Below are positions 11,050-22,270 of a DNA stretch of 64,000 bases, piece by piece (the stretch's first letter is position 1; each line of letters begins with the position of its first letter). Below the pieces are notes generated by a model. That model worked only from the letters and a program-made list of their open reading frames with translations, was not told the DNA's origin and did no database searches. The position numbers and the translations under genes were made by a program. The stretch covers positions 29,272,677 to 29,336,676 of the forward strand of contig OX457046.1 of assembly GCA_949752735.1 (NCBI GenBank), given 5' to 3'. This DNA is from Lumbricus terrestris. Its lineage: Eukaryota > Annelida > Clitellata > Crassiclitellata > Lumbricidae.

Positions 11050-11900
11050 TTTAAAAAAGTAATTTGGGCAATTCTAACAGGCCACCGGATTTTCTATTGA
11101 AAAAACAGCAAGAATATTTTACAAGTAGTTTTCTGTATTCGAATGCCTTGCTTGATATATAACCAGTGTTTCAGGAATTGTCAATTCCTGCATTTTCACC
11201 ACTTCCTAGGAATCAGGTTTCAGAGAATCAGATAGACAAGACAGGATGACGTTTCCTCAAGTCAAAGAACTTAAATAAATTTTGTAAGACCATATCGCAT
11301 CAATCAACGCAATGACGTTTGCATGAGTATTATTTGTGATGCATATATTGGCACATAATTGTGAGCTTGATGCAAGAACAGCAACACGTCTAAATTCAAA
11401 ATATAGTATAAATAATACACAACAATTCCGTGATACATACCTCACCGCTACCTTGACGCTTGTGTCGTCCATTTTCTGAGTCGTCAAGCGTCCATACGTA
11501 AAATCATCCGGCTGGCCGACCAAGGAAACTGGCAATGCTCATTAATCCGTAAATATTTTGTTTAAAATGTTAAAGAACTTGCAACCAGATTATATCCGCA
11601 AGTCCTGACTAAGTAACATTGAGCCGCATTAATACTGGATCCAAGGAGACTGAACCACCAATGCAAAATTCAAATAACTTTCAATAGTGCTCGGCTAGTG
11701 CTAAACAAGTCGATCTATTCGACCACGCGTAAATCCAAGATACGTTGAACAGTGCGAAACAGAGGTGACCAGACTAATCCATTGCAGAGAAGTCAGTTGA
11801 GTTACTTGAGCGCAACTTCAGTAATTTACTGGGAAATACAAATTATTATTATTATTATGTCAACATTTTATAAACTCGCAAACCCGCTCGCGTAAATAAA
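11050..11900. repeat. Duplicated block B (second copy at 39180-40020)
   Basis: Long imperfect match in direct orientation, sharing TATTCGAATGC, GACAAGAC.GGATGA, CATCAATCAACGC and TTTACTG.GAAAT in order. No coding content was found in either copy. Confidence 0.75.
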
Positions 11901-12980
11901 GCTCCAGCGCAAAGATGTATGCTCCAGTGCTGCCACTAAAAATACCCAGAAATACCCAGACTACATAAAAGCGCAAAGCGATGTTAAGTAAGTAAGTAAG
12001 TCAGTATTTACAATACAATACAATACAATTTATTATTTCTAACGCGCTTTAACAAGACACGTCTTGCACAAAAGCGCACGGCCTATGATGTTAACAGTCG
12101 CTACAGCAAACAAAGTCATCTGAGAGTAATAACGCAGCCAAAAAACAACACTCCATTTGCAAATGCACATTGGAACGTCGACAAAATTAGGCCTAATGCA
12201 ATACAACACATAGACATAATGATAAAGTATGGATCTAGCAAGTGCGAAAAGTAACGCTAAAAAATGTTAATAAGTGCAAAGGATTCTATAGCAATGAAAT
12301 CATGTTTCTGTGAGAAGGTCAGAAAGTGAAATTTCAAGGTTGAGAACGTGGACGCAGACTATTAATATTGTGATTCATGAACTGAAGGGAGACCACGGAG
12401 GACATGCCCAGGGTTAACCAAAACAGTGTCAAATAGAGAGCGGCATACTTTGACGCCCAACTCTTCGAAAGTGGGGAGTTAGAGGGTAAGAAGCAAAGCT
12501 TTAGGCCTATAAATTTTCGTATCGCTGTTTCTACAACATATACAACTGCACAATGAACTGACATTTTCTGGCAAGTTTATTGATTAATTGTGAAGTTGCA
12601 TGAAAACTTCGAAAACTTTATTAAGATTAGCGGCTTACATTTTTTGACAGAATCAGATTGGGGTCTATAAATAGTCTAAATGTTTCATTAAATTGTTATC
12701 ATTATCTCTATGCCCAGCATCCACTTTTCGAGACCCGACCCACTGCGCAGGCGCGCGCGCGCGAGATGCCGATTTGGCTTATTAAGCCGTTCACGCTTGC
12801 CCAAATTAGCAAATTAAAATCCAGATAGCGGACCAACCTGTTTGTTGAAGAATCTTGGGCTGGAGCGAATATCTGCATTCTAAAATTTCTAATGCATCCA
12901 TTGTCCAATGACCTTACCGATGATCGAGACGCAGGTGGGGTTATTGAGGTATGCTGACCCCGGAATGTATAGCCTATGTA
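11901..12980. other. Non-coding; LINE-tail-like sequence near 12020
   Basis: 12015-12075 (ACAATACAATACAAT, then TTTCTAACGCGC) resembles a minus-strand LINE tail. 12747-12765 is a short alternating GC tract. No exon recognised. Confidence 0.4.
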
Positions 12981-12984
12981 TGCG

Positions 12985-13183
12985 CACTTGTTATAGCGCC
13001 CCTTCAAGATTACTACTCAGAAACGCAGCGCCGTCAACATGGGCATTGAATCGGCGTTTCACGCCGAAGCACCCGAGCAATTGCGAGTGAAGGACTTACC
13101 CGTACGCGGCGGCTTGAGGTGGATTCAAACCCGCAACCCTCTGGCTGCAAGGCAACAATCATACCCACTACACCAATTTTAGG
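12985..13183 (-). mobile_element. tRNA-derived SINE (main family), minus strand
   Basis: In minus orientation it has an A-box-like TGGTGTAGTGGG, the B-box-like GGTTTGAATCC, the shared centre ending GCAATTGCTCGG, and the LINE-like tail CTGAGTAGTAATCTTGAAGG. Confidence 0.82.
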
Positions 13184-13357
13184 CTGCTATTAGGCCTAGC
13201 GCCCTTGCAGGTTGTCTGCTTTGTTAGCAGCTAAGATTGATGTTAATTAAGATAACTATGCAATATACTCCAACAGATTGCAGCCTGTCAATCAACTGGA
13301 TTGTCGAATAAATGAAAAATCATCATCATCATCGTCATCGTCGTCATCATCATCATC

Positions 13358-13422
<65 letters not shown>

Positions 13423-13423
13423 T
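13184..13423 (+). repeat. SINE-2 tail followed by a (CAT)n microsatellite
   Basis: 13265-13315 carries the SINE-2 ending (GTCAATCAACTGGATTG, GAATAAATG). 13318-13423 is an imperfect ATC/CAT trinucleotide run, probably grown from the SINE's 3' end. Confidence 0.75.
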
Positions 13424-13611
13424 GATGTCATGATGTGAGTCTATTCCTTGTTAATGACGGGTTTAATTGGCGGTCGTCTAAACAGGTAGGCTAAACAGTG
13501 ACTATTATAGCCTTCATTAGTCCAATCGAAATAGCAACCGCACGTTAACTGGGACAACCAAATATAATGTAGGTTAAAATAACACATGATTATACGTTGT
13601 AATCAAATATA

Positions 13612-14225
13612 CAGGGTGGTCCAAAATAAACCGCACAGTGACAGTTTTCTTGATATATTGTCGTCATTGAGCCAGGTGCGAAGGTGAACAGTCAATATTA
13701 TTGTCAGCACGTTCTTGGTGATGGTCTTTTACCTGACATCCGTGCAATATGCCAACACCACACTTGGACCCTACAGCAGGACGGCGCTCCATCACACACC
13801 ACCAAGAACACTATGGAGTATCTGCGACGTGAGAACATTTCTTTCATTGAGCCTGACATGTGGCCCCCAAACAGCCCGGACTTGAATCCAGTCGACTACG
13901 CTGTTTGGGGCGCCCTTCAACAGATGGTATACCGTCGTAGAAGTTTCACCACAGTGGATCAGCTGAAAGAAACAATCGTCACAGAGTGGACCAAGCTGTC
14001 ACAGCGTTTCATTGACCGCGCAATTGATCAATGGCGTCGTCGGCTTCAATGCGTGGTCGAGCAGCAAGGAGGACACATTGAACATTTTATGTAACGAAAT
14101 CCATCCATGTAATGTTACAGTAAAAATAATTGCTGTGTTTTTGTGAATTTTCACGGTTATATTTGAATTGGTCTGAATAAAGTACTATCAATTTATCATT
14201 GTGCGGTTTAGTTTGGACCACCCTG
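13612..14225 (+). mobile_element. Mariner-superfamily deletion derivative with TA TSD
   Basis: Ends CAGGGTGGTCCAAA and TTTGGACCACCCTG are inverted repeats flanked by TA at 13610-13611 and 14226-14227. The element is 614 bp against about 1.3 kb for an intact one, and only the C-terminal half of the transposase remains. Confidence 0.92.
13684..14094 (+). pseudogene. Mariner-like transposase, C-terminal part (136 aa)
   Basis: Contains the second catalytic Asp in QQDGAPSHT and the third acidic residue in WPPNSPDLNPVDYAVWG. Counting gives 37 residues between them, with Asp last: a DD37D spacing as in the maT-type lineage of the IS630-Tc1-mariner superfamily. The first catalytic Asp and the DNA-binding domains are missing, so this product cannot catalyse transposition. 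The remaining frame is intact to the stop. Confidence 0.88.
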
Positions 14226-14227
14226 TA

Positions 14228-14690
14228 GGCCTAGTAAATAGTAGTAATATAGTAATGAATAGCAAAGTCGCAGACTCGCAGCACATGTTAATAGGTCTAA
14301 GTGACGTAAGCTTATAGGATCCTGGCAATGAATTCCTTATTGTGGTGAGGACGGGGTGGTTAAAGTATAGGCTATAGGATTTGGCTGATGTGAGGACGAG
14401 GTCGCAAATATTGCATTGCCATCGTGAGTCATGAATGAATGGGCAAAATCATCAAGATCCCACGTACGTTGTCAATTCATGATAATGATCTTGCGAGAAG
14501 TTAATGATAGAAAAATTATAGATGACAAAGTCCCAGTGATAAGTTCGACAGCATAAACAGTCTCGGCTGTATCTAATTGGACTCACTTTTAAAAGGAGCA
14601 TTTGGCTAATTTAAGCATGCTATATAGCAACACTCTTTTATATACAATTGCAACAGTGCAATGTTGCAGAATTGTAATGCAGTTGCAGTG
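14228..14690. other. No feature recognised
   Basis: AT-rich sequence with no exon, terminal repeats or tandem array that I can see. Confidence 0.4.
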
Positions 14691-14695
14691 GCGGC

Positions 14696-16330
14696 GCTAC
14701 GGTAGGTCGCGGCAGGTCATTTGACCTGCCTATTTTGCTCCCGACCTGCCTAATGACCTGCCAAAAAACTTAGGAATTTTTAATATCTTCTTTACATTTA
14801 TTTAAGAGTCTGAAATGAAAAATCAAAATTTTCATCGCCCACATGTTCACTATGGTTGCATTGCAATTATCAGATTTAACTGACTTTTACGTCTCGATGG
14901 CCAAGAGCACAGACGTCGTATCTGCAATTTTTTCAGAAAATCACTTTTTGACGCTATTCGATGCGTAAAATTATTCTTCACAGCCTAATAAAGCTTGTAT
15001 GTACATACGACGTATATGCAGTAAGATATCGTTCAGAATCTGAATGTCGTATCTGCAAGTTAAGGTCACAAACGTCGTATCTGCCACATATACGACATTT
15101 GTGCAGTAATTTCTGCCACACATACGACATAATCTAGTGCACAGATGTCGTATCTGACCTTTAATTACATTGTAAAAGCCTTTCATTATGCTGCTGCATA
15201 AAAGACACTGACAATGTCACTTGCTGAATCAAAATAAACATTTTGGCTATCTCACTTTTTATGAGAAAGGAACATGTAGGCCTATCTTGAAAAAAAGTTT
15301 TTTCTACTTCCTGAAAAGTTTTGTTTTTTGCACATACGACGTCTGTGCTCTTGGCCATCGGTCTGCTCTTTTCTAGTAGGTCAACATAAGTCTATGTTTT
15401 AAACTTCAAAATTATTTTTTCCCGGATTGCCCTCGTTACGTCAGAGATTTGTGGTAAACTAGAAAGAAGCAATAGTCGGCCGTCCGTTACTTCGCGAAAC
15501 TAGCATTACTGATTTTTAAAATATAATATTATATTCATGTATAGGCCTATATAAGCACAGAAATAGATATATAAATAACAATGAGACGTTGCAACATTGA
15601 GAATTTCTTTGGAAATAAATTGGGCGCAAAGTGGGTTAAGCAGAACGTGTGACTGATGCCAAAATCGATGGAGTTTTAGGCGATTGTGTTAGCGAACAAA
15701 GTGTAGGCCTACTTGTTGTAAAACGATGATTGTTGTGTAAATGTTGAAAACGCAAAAAGACTTGAGAGACAATGATGTGGGTGATGTTCTTGGAATGTCT
15801 TCGAAAGATACTGCGGACGTTAATTTGGTCCACCGGACATTTCTAAATCGGCCACCGACGAACCCACTCAGCCGTTGCTTCGCAGTTTCCCGGACATCTA
15901 GTAGTAGGCCCTAGCCTATATCGAGTTCAAAAGAGATGTCAGATAAGCTAGGCTAGTCTAGGTAACCTATTCAGATAATAAGGTGAAACACTAATTATTA
16001 GGGCCAATTGCTTTCGCAGCAAATGCTAGTAGCCTTCGTGTTAAGAGCCTGGTTTACATCTTGTGTCCATGCATTAACCAGTTTTATTTCGAATATGCTC
16101 TATTTTTAGACCAGCACATGATAGGCCTATTGCCAATACCGCATTGGCAGGAAATAAGCTCAAAGCAACTTTTTTCTGGGAACCTGCTCATCGCTTATTG
16201 CTGCCTTGGACCCCGCACGCCCTAGGGCGGGGCCTGACTTCAAATTCAATCATCACTTTCTTCGACCTGCCAAATATCTTCCATGACCCTGAGGCGATCT
16301 GCCGAAATTTTATAGCTGGCGCCGCTACTG
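14696..16330. mobile_element. Probable hAT element remnant carrying a nested insertion
   Basis: Left end CAGTGGCGGCGCTA and right end TGGCGCCGCTACTG are near-perfect inverted repeats of hAT type. Near 15591 a 23-codon ORF, MRRCNIENFFGNK, resembles the N-terminus of hAT transposases that start with a basic, FF-containing segment; it then breaks. The flanking 8 bp do not match, so no TSD is visible. A 466-bp element is nested at 14895-15360. 29486-29720 looks like a left-end relative. Confidence 0.6.
14895..15360. mobile_element. Nested TIR element with internal TACGAC sub-repeats
   Basis: Ends CGATGGCCAAGAGCACAGAC and its inverse form inverted repeats of about 30 bp. The flanking direct repeat is GTCT (14891-14894 and 15361-15364). 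Inside, GTCGTATCTGC and its inverse recur at least seven times in both orientations. No coding sequence. Confidence 0.75.
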
Positions 16331-16395
16331 GTGCGGCGTTAATATAATAGGCTTTAAATCGTTTTTAAATAGTCTTAAGTATTTCTGGGTATTTG

Positions 16396-17623
16396 CAGGG
16401 CCTCCGACAGGGGGGGCTACTGGGGCCATTTGGCCCCAGGCCTCACTTGATAAAGGGCCTCGGAATTTCGGAATTACAGAATTATTTGTAATAAATAACT
16501 ACTTAATTCAGTAAATCCCTATTAATTTTCAAGCAATAATTTATTGAAATGGAGAATTACGGAACTAAGGAGTTATTCATTGAAATGTAGGGCTATACAA
16601 ATTCTAATAATTTCGGGTCGAAATCATTGACGTTAGGCTAAATAATTGCAAACTAGACAAATTTTTCATAAATCTGTTATTAGTTGTAAAACCGAAAACT
16701 TGTCAACACTCAACAGTCTAAACTCTATCGTAACTCGTTACTCGTAGTCACAAGTCAAACACTCGAACCTAAATAATTTTTAATATGAATATATAATCAT
16801 CCGATACCCTGTGGATAGTGTAGCCTACACAGTACACTATACTAGGCTACATAGGCCCATACATATTCTTACTTTCTTAGTCTCTTAGTGCGGTGGTGTA
16901 GCCAGGAGTTGGGGTTTGGGGCAGTGTAGAAAATGAATGTGGTGGTGGAAGAATTTGAGGGGAATGAGGCCGATGAGGGCACGATTAGGGGCTTTGTTTT
17001 TAACTTAGGAAATTGATATTTAATCTATATTAAAACAATTTTAACAATATCAGTCAATTTGACAAAATTGACCATGATGTCAATTTTATTGAAAACATAG
17101 CAAATATTCCCCCTAACTATTAGTCTATTGTATTACATATAAATATTATTTTAGCTTAATCTCATAGGCTGCAGAAAGATGAAGAGATCATTCGAAAGTG
17201 GACATGAGAAACGAAAGAAATTGGCTAGACAAAAGGAAGCTGCTTCAGCAAGCCGAAAATTTCAAATTTTTTTGCACATCCTGATAATAGCAATAGGCTC
17301 AGCCAGACAGAAGATCTTTGAGAAAAAAATACATCACAAACAAAAAGTGACCTTCAAGAGACTTTGATGACTGTAACAAACGTGCCTGATACAGAATGGA
17401 GTTTTGAACCAAGAAAATGTAATTGTACAGCATTTAGCAATTGACAATGTAGGCCTATCAGATAATTCAAATAATTTTATTTTAAATCCTTCAAATATTA
17501 CGAGACATGTTGACATTGGAGCAGTATCTCATAGCGATTCAGAATTTCGACGCAGATTATTGAATGAGAAGGCCTTGAAAATTAGTTGTGGCCCTGGGCC
17601 TCCAAATCCTGTCCGAGGCCCTG
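16396..17623. mobile_element. Degenerate hAT element with 8-bp TSD GGTATTTG
   Basis: Ends CAGGGCCTCCGACAGG and its inverse with one mismatch. The flanking duplication GGTATTTG lies at 16388-16395 and 17624-17631. At 1228 bp it is shorter than an autonomous element and holds only a transposase remnant. Confidence 0.9.
17179..17367 (+). pseudogene. hAT transposase N-terminal remnant
   Basis: Starts MKRSFESGHEKRKKLARQKE, which looks like the basic opening (K-R-x-x-x-S-G-x-E-K-R-K-K) of hAT/ZMYM-type transposases. The frame is lost after 62 codons. A second short open stretch at 17404-17620 may be later transposase sequence. Not functional. Confidence 0.65.
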
Positions 17624-17921
17624 GGTATTTGTCTAGAAGGAAATCTGGGATAATGTCTGAAACATCAGTGGCAACGCTGGTGGCGTCTCATCGTGTATTG
17701 CAGGTTTTGTAATAGCCTACTGTGAATGTTAGCATGTGCTATCGACAAGAGGAACAGTTTTTGGGCGAATTGCAATGTAAAAGTTTCTGGATTTGCTATT
17801 AAAGTCGTCAAAAATTACCTCAGATGACATAGACGACCGTTTGGTAGAGGTGTGTATACGAGCGTATTTAATAGCCTATATATATGCTGCCTATTGTTCA
17901 TGGTTTTGATAACATCACTGT

Positions 17922-18155
17922 TGCCCGATAGCGCAATGGATAACACACTGGCGTAAAGATCAGGAGGTATAACGAGTTCGCGCCCACGTGCTTTGCACGC
18001 TGCTATTAGCGCCGATTATTGCAAGCTGTTTTGCTAGTAGTCGAGATTTGTGTATTCTGTAATCTGAGTTCCTGTAAACTGTTTCAACTGCACAATTGTA
18101 GGCCTACACTGTAACCGGTTGCGGTCTGTCAACTAGATTGTTGAATAAAGGAAAA
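17922..18155 (+). mobile_element. tRNA-derived SINE, second family (SINE-2)
   Basis: The tRNA-like head GCCCGATAGCGCAATGG contains an A box (TAGCGCAATGG), with B box GAGTTCGCGCCC. The 3' end GTCTGTCAACTAGATTGTTG then GAATAAAGGAAAATTAT recurs at 13265, 38335 and 40060. Confidence 0.7.
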
Positions 18156-18610
18156 TTATATTAAAACCACCCCTTGGGCTCTCGCACCATGCGAATCGTC
18201 ATTATAGGGCCTTCTGCATAAAATTATAGGCCTACATGTAGATGAGGCACGGGGCCGTTTCCAATATTGTCGACGACGTTGCCCTCTGTAGCATAACTTT
18301 CAGAGGTTCAGGAAGACGCACATTCGTACAAATGTTTATGTCTGAACTTGCGGAGTCTAGGCCTATTCGGCGTAACTATCGGTTTATTCAAAAACAACGT
18401 GTCAGTATTTCACTTCTGCCGCAGTGTGATATTATGCTAACAGCAAAGATATTAGAAAACTCTAATATCTTTGCTACCAGTATGTTCGTGAAGTGTATAT
18501 ATCCTAACACTTAACGATTGGAGGGGAGACAAATGCATGGGCCGTCGGCCCGTCCCCCACCACACCCATTCAGAGGGACCGTCCCCCTCTCCCACAAGTC
18601 TCCGCCCATG
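18156..18610. other. Unassigned; perfect hairpin at 18442-18475
   Basis: A 90-codon ORF (18242-18514) shows no recognised motif and is probably chance. AGCAAAGATATTAGA and its exact inverse form a 15-bp stem with a 4-nt loop. Confidence 0.45.
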
Positions 18611-18619
18611 AAGTCCAGA

Positions 18620-19560
18620 TTTGAAATACTAACCAACCTAAATACCTAATTGAGTCATTCTTCAGAATGATTCTAGTGGTAAACCATAAAGCTAAGTAAT
18701 TACTGAAGTCGTGCCCAAGTTGCATAGTAAAAAGATATTTAGAAAAAATCAGCTGCTTAAGTGCTGTGCATTTTGAATATTGAGTAACTATGACGAACTA
18801 AAGAGGACAGAAACATAAATTTAGGGAAGACATTTTGACATTTATAGAAGTGACTGAAGGTCATTCCTGAAACCAGAAGAAAAAACATCTATGTACATTG
18901 CCAAGCTCAAGACCAGTGGTTCAAGTGGTTTGAGTGAGCAGTGGAAACGCTGATGAAGAATTTTATTGGAACGCATGTTTCCAGCGTTCCATTATGATGA
19001 GCAGTGATAATGCAAGCCACGAATTTCGAGTTCCCACGCGTTCTCACCCACCTTAAACCCTGCTCAGGACAAGAAAAAAAATCATAGGAATGATAAAACA
19101 GTTAATAAATCAATCATTGTTGTTTTATTGAGAAAAAGTTGAGTATTAACACATGCAATGCATTTGACAGAGATGGTGGTAGGATTTGTGAAGACTGAAC
19201 TCCATTGTAACACATACTTCACATTTTCTTGCGAAATAATGTCAAAAATAACAAGTTCAAATTAACAATGTGGATTGGCCACAGCTTACTTCAACAGTAA
19301 TGAATCATAAACAACGATTATCACAGTCTAGACCAATAATCAGTAACAGGACAATAACCCTTGAGAAAAAAGTTGAGTATTAAACACAAGCAATAGCAAT
19401 GCAATAATTATTAAGCATTTGATAGAGATTGTGGTAGGATTTGTGAAGACTAAACTCCATTGTAACACATACTGCACATTTTCTAGCAAAATAACATACA
19501 TAAAAATAACCAGTTCAAATTAACAACGTTGATTGGCCACAGCTTACTTCAACAGCATTT
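18620..19560. repeat. Duplicated block P-Q, left copy, with Q doubled
   Basis: 18620-18930 (P) matches 21330-21620. 19085-19345 (Q1) and 19365-19560 (Q2) match each other and 21650-21910. All are in direct orientation. Shared words include GGATTTGTGAAGACT and CTCCATTGTAACACATACT. Confidence 0.8.
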
Positions 19561-19584
19561 ACTTAGAGTCATAAACGACAATTT

Positions 19585-19650
19585 CATTTCATTTTTCAGA
19601 GATTTATATAGCACCTCTTATCAGTATCTACTCAGAAGCGCTTTTTTGTG
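19585..19650 (-). mobile_element. LINE tail fragment
   Basis: Minus-strand 3' end of a LINE: AGCGCTTCTGAGTAGATAC, then GAGGTGCTATATAAATC. Confidence 0.65.
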
Positions 19651-19754
19651 TTAACACATGCCTTAATAAATCAAAATGTTACTCAAACGACAGAACGCAT
19701 TACTATGTAGTTACAAGTCATCACTTAGAGAAGAAGAGTTGGTATATACCGGTA

Positions 19755-21336
19755 CATTTTGTTATTGTTAACATTTTAGATGACATTGCTCCATTTTTAG
19801 TTTATATGTTTAATCGGTCCCTTATCGAGGGTCACCTCCCAGCATGTCAAAAACGGGCTATAGTTTTCCCTACTCTTAAGAAGGCTAACCTTGACCAGCA
19901 TGTCTGTCAAAATTATCGTCCTATCTCCAACCTTTCGTTTATCTCTAAAACTCTTGAGAGACTTGTCTCAATCCAGCTTCTCCCCTACCTCGAGCATTCT
20001 GGACTCCTGCCACCTAGTCAATCTGGGTTTAGAGGGCATCACTCCACTGAAACTGCCCTGTTATCCCTCCTCTCTGATATCTACTCGGCCATTGATAAGT
20101 CACATTTAACACTCCTGGCGCTCTTTGATGTTTCCTCCGCCTTTGATATGGTTGACCATGAGATCCTGCTACAGCGTCTTCAACTTTCTTGTGGCCTCTC
20201 TGGGCCTCCTCTTAACTGGTTCAAATCTTACCTTTCAGATCGTTCTCAGATGGTCGTCCTTGGTGATTCCAGAACGACCTGGGTTAAAGTTAACTTTGGA
20301 GTCCCTCAGGGCTCAGTCCTCGGCCCAATCTTGTATCTACTTTACACTGCTGACATTCCTTCTTTATTTGCTAAACACTTGGCCACTGGCCACCTGTATG
20401 CCGACGATGTCCAGACCTTTGTACATGGTCCTCCTGCTGATCAGGTTGCTCTTGTGGAACTGATTCACTCCTTGTCACATGATCTTCACTCTTGGATGTC
20501 GGCCAATCGACTTTGCCTTAATCCCACTAAGATGCAACTGATCTGGTTTGGTACTAAGCAACAGCTCCTTAAACTTAACTTCCCACTCTTGTCCTCAATG
20601 TACCCTGACTTTACATTTTCATCTAGTGTCCGTGATTTGGGTGTAACTCTTGATAGCACCCTTTCGTTCTCTGATCACCTCTCCCAGTTGACACGCTCAT
20701 GTTACTATCACCTGAGGCGTCTGAGAGCCATCAGAAGATCTGTTTCCTCTTCTGTATTTAAAACCATTGTTCATGCCTTTGTCTGCTGTCGAATTGACTA
20801 CTGCAACTCACTATTTGCTGGGCTTCCCAAAGTTCGCTTATCCTCTCTTCAGTCAGTTATGAACTCGGCAGCCAGACTTATTGCTCGTCTACCTCGCTAC
20901 TCCCACATTTCTACTTACATGACTGATGTCCTACACTGGCTTCCCGTTGCTTCTCGTATCCAATTCAAGGTACTGCTCTTAGTTTCAAAAACTCAAACTG
21001 GACAAGCTCCTAAATATCTTTGTGACTTGATGCATAAACCCCTCTCTGCAGTATCTTCCCGCCCTCTCCGGTCTGCTGATCGACTAGATCTCTTGATTCC
21101 AAGGGCAAGAACTGCCATGGCTCAACACCGTGCCTTTGCCATTGTAGGCCCTTCTATGTGGAATGACCTCCCTCCCACTATCCGTAGTAAGATCTTATTG
21201 GGGGTTTCATCTTCAGCTCTTCGTTACTTGAAGTCTTTTTTATTTCCTCGGGGCTGCCACGCTGAGAGCGCCTCTGAATAGCTAGTCTGTAAGAGGCGCT
21301 TTAAAAATGCTCATATACAATACAATACAATACATT
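19755..21336 (+). mobile_element. 5'-truncated CR1/L2-like LINE with ACAATAC tail
   Basis: The RT domain is open from about 19779 to 21281, followed by GAGAGCGCCTCTGAATAGC, AAGAGGCGCTTTAAAAATGC and a TACAATACAATAC tail. The endonuclease half is missing. It lies between the two copies of the P-Q duplication. Confidence 0.9.
19806..21281 (+). CDS. LINE reverse transcriptase (491 aa, N-terminally truncated)
   Basis: Shows the RT series NYRPISNLSFISKTLERL, GFRGHHSTETALLSLLSD, FDVSSAFDMVDHEILL (catalytic Asp), GVPQGSVLGPILYLLYTAD and the YADD box, then a conserved thumb and C-terminus ending HAESASE. The reading frame continues upstream of the first Met (DDIAPFLVY), so the Met is not a true start. 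Similar to but clearly distinct from the 476-1912 copy, with a different tail sequence, so two LINE subfamilies are present. Confidence 0.9.
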   Translation: MFNRSLIEGHLPACQKRAIVFPTLKKANLDQHVCQNYRPISNLSFISKTLERLVSIQLLPYLEHSGLLPPSQSGFRGHHSTETALLSLLSDIYSAIDKSHLTLLALFDVSSAFDMVDHEILLQRLQLSCGLSGPPLNWFKSYLSDRSQMVVLGDSRTTWVKVNFGVPQGSVLGPILYLLYTADIPSLFAKHLATGHLYADDVQTFVHGPPADQVALVELIHSLSHDLHSWMSANRLCLNPTKMQLIWFGTKQQLLKLNFPLLSSMYPDFTFSSSVRDLGVTLDSTLSFSDHLSQLTRSCYYHLRRLRAIRRSVSSSVFKTIVHAFVCCRIDYCNSLFAGLPKVRLSSLQSVMNSAARLIARLPRYSHISTYMTDVLHWLPVASRIQFKVLLLVSKTQTGQAPKYLCDLMHKPLSAVSSRPLRSADRLDLLIPRARTAMAQHRAFAIVGPSMWNDLPPTIRSKILLGVSSSALRYLKSFLFPRGCHAESASE

Positions 21337-21930
21337 TAGATTTTAAAATACCAGCCTAAATGAGGAATTCTTCAGAATGGCTCTAGTGGTAAACTATAAA
21401 GCTAAGTAACTACAGAAGTCATGACAGAGTTACATAGTAAAAAGATATTCATAAACAACCAGATGCTTAGTTACTGTGAATTTTGAATATTATTGTGTAA
21501 CTACGACGAACTAAATAGGACAATAACATGAAGTTAGGGAAGACATTTTGGCATTTATAAAGGTGACTGAAGGTCATTCCCGAGATCAGAAAAACATAGA
21601 TCTACGTAATTGCTAAACTCAAGACAAGAATACAGAAATTCACAGGAAAGATAAAAAATCAATAAATCAATCATTGTCATTTTATTGAGCCAACAGCTGA
21701 CTATTAACACATGCAACAGCAATACAATTAAGCATTTGACAGAGATTGTGGTAAGATTTGTGAAGACTGAACTCCATTGTAACACATACTGCACATTTTC
21801 TAACGAAATAACATAAAAAATAATGAGTTCAAATTAACAACGTGGTTTGGTCACAGCTGACTTCAACACTAATGACCTGGACAATGATTATAACAGTCTA
21901 GACCAATAATCGGTAACAGGGCAATAACCC
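21330..21930. repeat. Duplicated block P'-Q', right copy
   Basis: Direct repeat of 18620-19560. It begins exactly after the LINE's ACAATAC tail. Confidence 0.8.
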
Positions 21931-21939
21931 CTGCACAAT

Positions 21940-22270
21940 AACGCCCTCCCACCTGTACTGATGCAGTACACTGAGTAAAAAGCAGATATGAAAGAATGTT
22001 TCCCTGCACAATAACGCCCTCCCCCAAACAATAAACCCCTCCCACCTGTACTGATGCAGTACACTCCGTAAAGAGCAGACATGAAAGAATGACCAAACAA
22101 CAACTAAGTAGGTAATAGACATAAATGGACACATTGCATTTATTCAGAGAATAAGCCTTACAACAAGTTCAGTGCAATCAATTTCTGGTTGGTCATCCAC
22201 CCATCACAACCACCAAGGAAGAATTATGCTGACTCCAATGCACTGATTCTCGCCACGCATCATTCACAAC
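21940..22270. repeat. Inverted-repeat arm (partner at 36150-36480), with local tandem duplication
   Basis: The reverse complement matches 36150-36480 (GTGATGGGTG, TTATTCTCTGAATAAAT, GTACTGCAT). Within it, 21949-22015 and 22007-22095 are tandem copies of CTGCACAATAACGCCCTCCC. Confidence 0.7.

Noticed and set aside
14688..16338. 8-bp TSD for the outer 14696-16330 element
   Set aside because: The flanking octamers TGCAGTTG and GTGCGGCG do not match; the element is called from its ends only.
19891..20463. Two additional ORFs inside the plus-strand LINE
   Set aside because: They are other-frame shadows of the reverse transcriptase reading frame.
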